DNA from: Methanobacteriota archaeon
GTDB taxonomy: Archaea; Halobacteriota; Syntropharchaeia; DAOWMC01
Assembly (NCBI GenBank): GCA_030643285.1
Contig: DAOWMC010000024.1
Location: forward strand, 1 to 9,276
Reading direction: 5' to 3'
Length of the DNA stretch: 9,276 nt
Position numbers and translations under genes: made by a program. Below the pieces are notes generated by a model. It saw only the letters and a program-made list of their open reading frames with translations, was not told where the DNA came from and ran no database searches. Below are positions 1-5,024 of the stretch, piece after piece (position 1 is the first letter of the stretch; every line of letters starts with the position of its first letter).

Positions 1-1163
1 GATCATTTCTTGAATGTACAACCGAGTGGTTAGCAAGACTTGATGAGAACACGTTAGGTGCCCATAAATATATCACGGGGGAACTCGAACAAGATATCGC
101 AGCAGCTAATAAGATGAATAGTCTGATGGCTGCCACCGGTATGGAGGAGATGGCAAAAGATCTTGAGGCAGGCGGGGGCGTGGAAACAGTCGAAGCAGGT
201 ATGGATATAGTAGATGAAACCGCACTGGATGCACTGGATGATATACTATCAGTTGATGCTTTTAATTCGTATGGTTTTCATCCGCCAATAATTAATTTTC
301 CAATCAGTTTAAGCCCAAGTGTAAATGTTATGCTGTACGGTAGCGATGTCGACAATTTCTATAATTACATGGACGGGTTTACCTGTGAAAACGTTCCATA
401 TCTTGAAAACTGGCACTATGAGGATGGAATACAGACAACAAGAATCTGTTTTGTATACGAAAATGCAGAAGATATATTGGAAAGAAGGCATTTGAGAACG
501 GGCGAGAAATTCAGATATCTTTGCTGTCAGCGACCGGCAGTTGAAGGAGAGCGGATGGTAAAAGACATAACGATGGACATAAGAAATGAAAGGACACCAA
601 AGTACTCGAATTCAATGATGTTTGGTTTTGCCGTTGACCATTATGTTACTGCCGATGCACAGTTTGGTAGCAGAAGCTTTTTTGAAATAATCTCGACGAT
701 GTTACCCATGCTGGCATGTGTTAAGATGGGTTGGCCTTATGTGTGTTACGTCGGCTGGCTTCCCGAACGACCCGGGCTGTTAGCCATGATATTAGAACTG
801 CCTATAGATATGCTTGCACCAAGGTTGATAAGCATGCTTCTTCCGGTTAACTTCTGGTTTGGTAAGTATAATTTAACACACATGGATACACATATGGAAG
901 TTTATGGTCAGGAAACAATCATACCCACAGCAAACGAGAGTGCAGCTGGATACATAAGATATGGAATGGATAGAATCAGATATTCCCCAACTTACATACA
1001 AGCCAAGAGGGCATACGGCCAGGACGCACAGATGAGAGGTGGAACACCATATCCATGTCCGGAGAAGGTAATTATGGGTATTGAAGAAGCGACAAATGAT
1101 ATAGAAAAGGCAAGAAAAGAACATCCCGAATGGTTGACTGGTATAAAAGGATTTGGAGTATGA
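1..1163 (+). CDS. X-family protein, copy 1 (X1), 5'-truncated by the window edge
   Basis: I do not recognise this family. The frame is open from the window start (first full codon at position 3), so an ATG at 114 is internal. By alignment with X2 the gene lacks about 48 N-terminal codons; 386 residues are visible and the full protein would be near 434 aa, like X3. It has no signal peptide in view and no clear transmembrane helices, though a stretch around window positions 680-870 is hydrophobic. Motifs shared with X2 and X3 include NVPYLENWHYEDG, RRHLRTGEKFRYL, DIRNERTP, YGMDR, a YGQ near the C-terminus, YPCPEKV and a terminal HPEWLT-x-IKGFG. Such conservation of charged and aromatic residues suggests an enzyme or complex subunit in the cytoplasm. 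It is followed after 11 nt by Y1, almost certainly in one transcript. X1 and X2 are close copies, while X3 is much more distant. I found no convincing match to McrB, McrG, MttB or HemE-like methyltransferases by eye. The gene is real; its function is unknown. Confidence 0.85.
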   Translation, partial: SFLECTTEWLARLDENTLGAHKYITGELEQDIAAANKMNSLMAATGMEEMAKDLEAGGGVETVEAGMDIVDETALDALDDILSVDAFNSYGFHPPIINFPISLSPSVNVMLYGSDVDNFYNYMDGFTCENVPYLENWHYEDGIQTTRICFVYENAEDILERRHLRTGEKFRYLCCQRPAVEGERMVKDITMDIRNERTPKYSNSMMFGFAVDHYVTADAQFGSRSFFEIISTMLPMLACVKMGWPYVCYVGWLPERPGLLAMILELPIDMLAPRLISMLLPVNFWFGKYNLTHMDTHMEVYGQETIIPTANESAAGYIRYGMDRIRYSPTYIQAKRAYGQDAQMRGGTPYPCPEKVIMGIEEATNDIEKARKEHPEWLTGIKGFGV

Positions 1164-1174
1164 GGTGACCTGTT

Positions 1175-1531
1175 ATGGCTGAAGAAAAAACATGTCCCGC
1201 TCATTTTGGGACAAAACTCTACAAGACTAAGTGTAGTGCAAAGATTCTTAGAAAAGAACCATTGATTGGATCTCAAGAGGTGCTTGGGGCAGTCACAGGG
1301 CTTAAAAATTTTGAAGGAGACCAGTGGAAACTTGGAAATCTTGCAGAAATGACCGAATACTACATATATGAATGTGAAAACCACCATCTGCTGTGCAGAC
1401 CGGAGAACTGGGCAGATGTGCCACTAGTTCCACCCGGTACGATAAAGTGTAGATATGGGTGGGAAAACACACAACATCAGTGGTATCACAGTCTTTCCGA
1501 CGATAAAAAAGAAAAAGTGTGGAAAAAATAA
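1175..1531 (+). CDS. Y-family small Cys/His protein, copy 1 (Y1), 118 aa
   Basis: A small protein I cannot assign. It starts 11 nt after the X1 stop, behind a GAGGTGA Shine-Dalgarno site at 1162-1168 that overlaps the X1 stop codon, so translation is probably coupled. It shares with Y3 the start M-x-EE, Cys7, Cys20 (Cys21 in Y3), a YYIYECEN-x-H motif (Cys67 and His71), WADVP, VPPGTI and a lysine-rich C-terminus. The conserved Cys, Cys, Cys and His could form one zinc-ribbon-like site; Y1 also has Cys74 and Cys92, which Y3 lacks. The ECEN-x-H...W stretch faintly recalls the Cys/His motif of the acetone carboxylase gamma subunit, but this is too short to support that name. The pairing with X points to a small subunit or metal-binding partner of X. 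A hairpin and T-rich stretch follow the gene. Confidence 0.85.
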   Translation: MAEEKTCPAHFGTKLYKTKCSAKILRKEPLIGSQEVLGAVTGLKNFEGDQWKLGNLAEMTEYYIYECENHHLLCRPENWADVPLVPPGTIKCRYGWENTQHQWYHSLSDDKKEKVWKK

Positions 1532-1547
1532 GATAAAATAATTCAGT

Positions 1548-1580
1548 GGGGTTGATCCCCCCTATCTCTTTTATTCTGTT
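1548..1580 (+). terminator. Possible terminator after X1-Y1
   Basis: A GGGG (1548-1551) and CCCC (1557-1560) pair around a five-base TTGAT loop, followed by a pyrimidine-rich tract with TCTTTTATT. It lies 16 nt after the Y1 stop. The stem is only four G:C pairs, so the call is modest, but its place between Y1 and the X2 promoter fits the end of a transcript. Confidence 0.4.
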
Positions 1581-1689
1581 ACTACCTTTTAATTGCTTAT
1601 CCAATTCTGTTTTTACCCAAAAAAAGATAAATAAATCATGTATATTCTGTTTAAACGTTAATATAAGCTTAATTTACAAAACAAAAATA

Positions 1690-1704
1690 CGAAGATTTAT
1701 AAAA
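1690..1704 (+). promoter_or_regulatory. Archaeal BRE/TATA promoter of X2, leaderless start
   Basis: A purine-rich CGAAGA (1690-1695), matching a BRE (TFB recognition element), is directly followed by TTTATAAAA (1696-1704). The centre of the TATA box is about 28 nt from the ATG at 1728, the usual archaeal distance to the transcription start. There is no Shine-Dalgarno site before this ATG, so X2 is probably made from a leaderless mRNA. Confidence 0.65.
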
Positions 1705-1727
1705 TTGGAAATAAGAAACATTATACA

Positions 1728-2954
1728 ATGCCACAGGAAAGAAGGCCGTTTCAGGATGAGAGTATAATACTACCCTGTTTCAGGCAACTTTATAGTGCTT
1801 GTTACATGGGGCACTCGTCCGGAGATCCCCATGAAGAACCTGTGAAATATACACAGGCATTGATGGAAAGATCATTTCACGAATGTGTAACCGAGTGGTT
1901 GGCAAGACTTGATGAGAACATGTTGGGTGCCCATAAATATATTACAGGAGAGTTGGAAAAAGAAATTGTAGCGGCGGATATGGATGACAATACACGGGAG
2001 GTCGGGGGGACCACACCGTACCCATTAAGTGGAATACTATCAATTGACTCCTTCAATTCATATAGCCTTCATCCACCGATAATTAATTTTCCCATCGGTT
2101 TGGGCCCGTGTATAAATGTTCTACTGTATGGTAATAATGTAGATAATTTTTACAATTACATGGACGGGTTTACCTGTGAAAACATACCATACCTTGAAAG
2201 CAGGCACTATGAGGATGGAATTCAGACCGGAAGGATCTGTTTTGTATACGAAAATGCCGAATCCATATTGGGTCGAAGACATATGAGGACAGGGGAAAAA
2301 TTCAGGTATCTTTGCTGCCAGCGACCGGCAGTGGAAGGCGGGGATATGGTAAAAGATATAGTGATGGATATTCGAAATGAAAGGACACCAAAGTTTTCTG
2401 ATTCCATGATGTTTGGATTTGCAGTGGACCATTTTGTTAGTGCCGATTCACAGTTTGGTAGCAGAAGCTATTTTGATATAATCTCAACGATGTTACCTAT
2501 GCTGGCATGTGTTAATATGGGTTGGCCTTTTGTGTGTTACATTGGCTGGCTTCCCGAACGACCCAACCTATTGGCGTTAATGCTGGAATTACCTATAGAT
2601 ATGCTTGCACCAAGGTTGATAAATATGCTATTTCCTGTCAACTTCTGGTTTGGTAAATACAATCTAACACATATGGATACCCACATGGAAGTCATTGGTC
2701 AGGAAACAATCATACCCACGGCAAACGAGAGTGCAGTCGGATATATCCGATATGGGATGGATAGGCTAAGGTATCCCCAAACTTACATACAGGCCAAAAG
2801 AGTATACGGGCAAGAGGCACAGATGAGGGGTGGGACGATATACCCATGTCCCGAGAAAGTAATTATGGGAATCGATGAGGCAACAAATAACATAGAAAAA
2901 GCAAGAAAAGAGCATCCTGAATGGTTGACCGATGTAAAAGGATTTGGGGTGTGA
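1728..2954 (+). CDS. X-family protein, copy 2 (X2), 408 aa with altered internal segment
   Basis: A close paralogue of X1. The start is set by the BRE/TATA box 28 nt upstream and by N-terminal agreement with X3 (RPFQD near residues 6-10, EEPVKYTQ near 37-43). From the FNSY motif to the end it follows X1 almost residue for residue, with mostly conservative changes. It is shorter than X1 and X3 because the acidic helical region before FNSY, about 50 residues in the other copies, is replaced by a shorter, unrelated stretch (about residues 84-105, rich in Thr, Gly and Pro). This looks like a deletion with a local frame change that restored the frame. The conserved C-terminal motifs, including YPCPEKV and HPEWLT-x-VKGFG, are intact. 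Its Y partner has been lost downstream (see the relic at 2966). X2 may be a functional variant or an early pseudogene; the intact reading frame and good promoter favour expression. Function unknown. Confidence 0.85.
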   Translation: MPQERRPFQDESIILPCFRQLYSACYMGHSSGDPHEEPVKYTQALMERSFHECVTEWLARLDENMLGAHKYITGELEKEIVAADMDDNTREVGGTTPYPLSGILSIDSFNSYSLHPPIINFPIGLGPCINVLLYGNNVDNFYNYMDGFTCENIPYLESRHYEDGIQTGRICFVYENAESILGRRHMRTGEKFRYLCCQRPAVEGGDMVKDIVMDIRNERTPKFSDSMMFGFAVDHFVSADSQFGSRSYFDIISTMLPMLACVNMGWPFVCYIGWLPERPNLLALMLELPIDMLAPRLINMLFPVNFWFGKYNLTHMDTHMEVIGQETIIPTANESAVGYIRYGMDRLRYPQTYIQAKRVYGQEAQMRGGTIYPCPEKVIMGIDEATNNIEKARKEHPEWLTDVKGFGV

Positions 2955-2965
2955 GGTTTTTGGTG

Positions 2966-2998
2966 ATGGATCAGCAAAAAACTGTTATAATCGTTTAA
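2966..2998 (+). pseudogene. Relic of a Y gene downstream of X2
   Basis: The ATG at 2966 begins ten codons, MDQQKTVIIV, then TAA. Y1 begins MAEEKTCPAH. The start is exactly 11 nt after the X2 stop, the same spacing as between X1 and Y1. After the sixth codon similarity ends and the sequence becomes a T-rich tract. I read it as the remaining 5' tip of a duplicated Y gene whose body was deleted. The match is short, so chance cannot be excluded; the identical spacing is the main support. Confidence 0.5.
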
Positions 2999-3063
2999 TT
3001 TTTTATTCTTTTTTTATTTCTGTGTGATGTTTATTTTATTTTTGTTTTTTTTTTTGTTTTTTA
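2996..3063 (+). terminator. T-rich terminator after X2
   Basis: A long T-dominated tract on the + strand with several runs of six or more T, the longest at about 3047-3054 and beyond. There is no clear stem. Oligo-T stretches of this type terminate transcription in archaea without a hairpin. It separates X2 from the promoter of X3. The rest of the 230-nt spacer holds that promoter and leader and no gene. Confidence 0.6.
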
Positions 3064-3153
3064 CATTTATATCCTTAATGATTTTATTGAATTTATTACT
3101 ACAAAGGGGATAAAATCCAAAAGCTTATGGCCCATGTATAGTTAATAAACGTG

Positions 3154-3163
3154 CATTATAAAA
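3154..3163 (+). promoter_or_regulatory. Probable TATA box of the X3-Y3 operon
   Basis: CATTATAAAAT lies about 70 nt before the X3 ATG. A transcript starting about 25 nt downstream, near 3180-3185, would have a leader of roughly 45 nt containing the X3 ribosome binding site. The upstream BRE is not clear. The predicted start falls on the hairpin at 3176-3190. Confidence 0.45.
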
Positions 3164-3175
3164 TAAAAAAATAAG

Positions 3176-3190
3176 GGAGAATCTTTCTCC
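3176..3190 (+). promoter_or_regulatory. Inverted repeat at the X3 transcription start or leader
   Basis: GGAGAA (3176-3181) and TTCTCC (3185-3190) form a perfect six-base inverted repeat around a three-base spacer. It lies where transcription should start, so it could be an operator or a leader hairpin. It is not followed by T-runs, so it is unlikely to be a terminator. The first arm is itself Shine-Dalgarno-like. Confidence 0.35.
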
Positions 3191-3228
3191 ATTCAACTTC
3201 AATTTAAGGGGTTGGAGGTAAAAAAAAC

Positions 3229-4530
3229 ATGGCAACACAAAAAAGACCGTTTCAGGACGATACTATAATATTTCCGGCATACAGGGGTCTATATTCTGCG
3301 ACAGCTCTTGGACATGGTACCGGAGACCCAAGAGAAGAGCCAGTGAAATATACCCAGTCACTGAATGAATCAATTCTTTTAGATGCTACCAAGGAATGGA
3401 TTGCACGCCTTAACGAGAATTTAGTGGCAGCAAAAAAATACATTTCAGGGGAGCTGGAACAAGAACTTGAAGCTGCAAAAAGATTGGACACATTGATGGG
3501 TGAAATGGGTATAGATGAAATGGTGGGAGATCTGGAAGCAGGCGAGGCGGATACAGTTGATAAGGCACTGGATATGGCTTCGGATGAAACAGCTCTGGAA
3601 GCAATGGAGGAGATACTTGCAATTGATATGTTTACCTCTTATGGTTTTTCTCCACCGGTACTTAACCTGCCAATCAGGTTAAGTCCGGCTATATGTGTTA
3701 TGATAATGGGTAACACTTTTGACAACTTCTACAACACCGTTGATCAGTTTTCACTGGAAAACGTTCCATATCTTGAGAACTGGCACTATGAAGATGGGGT
3801 TCAAACTGCCGCAGTTCATTACTGGTATGAGAATGCAGAGACTGTATTGGAAAGAAGACACTTGAGGACCGGGGAAAAATTCAGGTATCTTCTCGTTCAG
3901 AGATCCGTGGGGGAAGGGGAAACGATGTGTATAGACATCACACAGGATATAAGAAACGAAAAGACACCCGAATATTCCGGCGCTGCAATGTACGGTACGA
4001 TGTACCCGATTGCGATTACAATTGATTGTCAGAGTGCAGGAAGGACTGTGATAGATCTTGTCGGGGGATTGGTGAGGGCAATGGTTTGTGATTACTTTGG
4101 CTGGCCGTATCCAGTTCATCTCATGTGGGTTCCACGCCCTGGTATTCTATCAATGTTGGAATCCCTGCCCATAGAAATGATAATACCAAGATTCATCAGT
4201 ATGCTCATCACGCTCCCCATCTGGCTGACAAACTACACGCTTACAAGCTGTGAAACGAGCCGAGAGGTTTTTGGCCGAGAGATTATTCCAGCCACATTTA
4301 ACGAGGGTGGTGCCTCCTATATGATGTATGGAATGGACAGGATGAGGTTTCCACCCACATTCCAACAGTCAAGAAGGGTCTATGGACAGGAGGGCCATAT
4401 AAGACCACCAACAGAATATCCTGTACCCGAAAAAGTGATGATGACACTTCAAGAAGCCGAGAATGAGATTTTTAATGCAAGAAGGGATCATCCCGAATGG
4501 TTGACCGATATTAAAGGATTCGGCCAATGA
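3229..4530 (+). CDS. X-family protein, copy 3 (X3), 433 aa
   Basis: The complete, most diverged member of the family. The ATG at 3229 follows GGAGGT (3214-3219) with nine bases between, and the N-terminus aligns with X2. In order it has: FQDD (8-11); EEPVKYTQ (36-43); a helical, acidic region (about 46-130) with heptad-like hydrophobic spacing; SPPVLNLP (141-148); NVPYLENWHYEDG (178-190); ERRHLRTGEKFRYL (208-221); DIRNEKTP (240-247); a hydrophobic stretch (about 272-338) with several Pro and Trp but no clean membrane helix; YGMDRMRF (367-374); RRVYGQE (382-388); VPEKVMM (399-405) and HPEWLTDIKGFG (421-432). His186, Glu188, His211 and the Arg/Lys residues of the 208-218 motif are shared by all three copies and are candidate functional residues. 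It sits with Y3 directly upstream of the McrA-like gene, the position where McrB or McrG subunits would be expected, but I could not align it to either. Function unknown. Confidence 0.92.
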   Translation: MATQKRPFQDDTIIFPAYRGLYSATALGHGTGDPREEPVKYTQSLNESILLDATKEWIARLNENLVAAKKYISGELEQELEAAKRLDTLMGEMGIDEMVGDLEAGEADTVDKALDMASDETALEAMEEILAIDMFTSYGFSPPVLNLPIRLSPAICVMIMGNTFDNFYNTVDQFSLENVPYLENWHYEDGVQTAAVHYWYENAETVLERRHLRTGEKFRYLLVQRSVGEGETMCIDITQDIRNEKTPEYSGAAMYGTMYPIAITIDCQSAGRTVIDLVGGLVRAMVCDYFGWPYPVHLMWVPRPGILSMLESLPIEMIIPRFISMLITLPIWLTNYTLTSCETSREVFGREIIPATFNEGGASYMMYGMDRMRFPPTFQQSRRVYGQEGHIRPPTEYPVPEKVMMTLQEAENEIFNARRDHPEWLTDIKGFGQ

Positions 4531-4538
4531 ATTAATCC

Positions 4539-4546
4539 GGAGGTGA
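4539..4546 (+). promoter_or_regulatory. Strong Shine-Dalgarno site of Y3
   Basis: GGAGGTGA is a full complement to the archaeal 16S rRNA 3' end, seven bases before the Y3 ATG at 4554 and eight after the X3 stop. It suggests that Y3 is translated at a high rate from the X3 transcript. Confidence 0.8.
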
Positions 4547-4553
4547 ATAAAAA

Positions 4554-4916
4554 ATGACAGAAGAAATAGATTGTCCGATTAGTTATGGAACAAGTTTGTA
4601 TAAGCGGCCACCCTGTGGAGGTAAGATCACACGAAGGGAACCAATCCTGTCACATGATCTGATAATAGGGCATATACCAGGCCCAACAAAAATAGAAGAG
4701 GCACGTGCACTTGATGACATGGTGCCCTATTATATCTACGAATGCGAAAATGGCCATACGTTTACTCGACCCGATGGGTGGGCAGATGTACCAACAGTTC
4801 CACCTGGTACGATCGTATCCCATGGATATTTTGAGGTGGGAACAATTACGAATAAACCACCTTTATGGTACACCAAACTTTCAGACGAAGAAAAGGATAA
4901 TTTTTTAAAAAAGTAA
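4554..4916 (+). CDS. Y-family small Cys/His protein, copy 3 (Y3), 120 aa
   Basis: The second intact member of the Y family, 23 nt after X3 and clearly in the same operon. It has Cys7, Cys21, and YYIYECENGH (59-68) with Cys64 and His68, then a TRPDGWADVP block (71-80), VPPGTI (82-87) and an acidic/lysine-rich tail (110-120). The cysteines that Y1 has at 74 and 92 are missing, so the shared set is three Cys and one His, which would fit one zinc-ribbon-like site or an iron site. No signal peptide or membrane segment is seen. Because each intact X gene outside the damaged locus is followed by a Y gene, X and Y probably act as one unit. A faint likeness to the acetone carboxylase gamma subunit Cys/His motif is noted but not relied upon. 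Function unknown. Confidence 0.9.
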   Translation: MTEEIDCPISYGTSLYKRPPCGGKITRREPILSHDLIIGHIPGPTKIEEARALDDMVPYYIYECENGHTFTRPDGWADVPTVPPGTIVSHGYFEVGTITNKPPLWYTKLSDEEKDNFLKK

Positions 4917-4952
4917 TACGGAAAGTGAATAAAAAATAGATAAGGTAGATAT

Positions 4953-4967
4953 TGAAAGCTTTAAATA
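4953..4967 (+). promoter_or_regulatory. BRE/TATA promoter of the McrA-like gene
   Basis: TGAAAGCTTTAAATA combines a BRE-like GAAAG (4954-4958) with a TATA-like TTTAAATA (4960-4967). Transcription would start near 4988-4992, giving a leader of about 35 nt. The McrA-like gene can therefore be expressed apart from X3-Y3, although read-through from Y3 is possible because no strong terminator lies between 4917 and 4953. Confidence 0.6.
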
Positions 4968-4989
4968 ATATATAAGAAATAAATATAGA

Positions 4990-5014
4990 ATTAATAAAAG
5001 ATAGGATTAATAAA
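4990..5014 (+). repeat. Two direct ATTAATAAA repeats in the leader of the McrA-like gene
   Basis: ATTAATAAA occurs at 4990-4998 and 5006-5014, 16 bases apart, just before the ribosome binding site. The repeat could be a protein or RNA-binding site in the leader. In such A/T-rich sequence it could also be chance. Confidence 0.3.
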
Positions 5015-5020
5015 GGTGAT
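5015..5020 (+). promoter_or_regulatory. Shine-Dalgarno site that decides the start of the McrA-like gene
   Basis: GGTGAT matches the anti-Shine-Dalgarno sequence. It ends four bases before a GTG at 5025. A GTG at 5016 lies inside this site and cannot be its start, so the gene probably begins at 5025. Confidence 0.65.
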
Positions 5021-5024
5021 AATC

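Larger units (their letters stand above)
1..2954 (+). repeat. Tandem duplication: X1 region and X2 region are direct repeats
   Basis: Bases 1-1163 align with 1870-2954 for nearly their whole length. Long identical or near-identical stretches include the segment encoding NYMDGFTCEN (about 367-396 and 2158-2187). The match breaks only in the region that is altered in X2 (about 110-240 in copy 1, about 1975-2035 in copy 2). Just after both stop codons similarity persists briefly and then ends. This is gene duplication; I see no flanking transposase or terminal inverted repeats. Confidence 0.85.

Noticed and set aside
1546..1767. 73-codon open frame between Y1 and X2
   Set aside because: It covers an A/T-rich spacer with a terminator-like hairpin and the X2 promoter and runs into X2 in another frame. 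It has low-complexity Ile/Lys/Asn composition and no ribosome binding site.
3229..4530. X3 as McrB, McrG or a corrinoid methyltransferase (MttB or HemE-like)
   Set aside because: The length is close to McrB, and an ERxHL fragment looks alike, but the glycine-rich McrB motif (GGGGPG) and McrG motifs are absent and no extended alignment is possible by eye.
4554..4916. Y3 as acetone carboxylase gamma subunit
   Set aside because: Only a short Cys/His/Trp motif is similar, and no hydantoinase-like alpha or beta subunit is present in the window.
5016..5018. GTG at 5016 as the start of the McrA-like gene
   Set aside because: It lies within the GGTGAT ribosome binding site. GTG at 5025 has proper spacing from that site.
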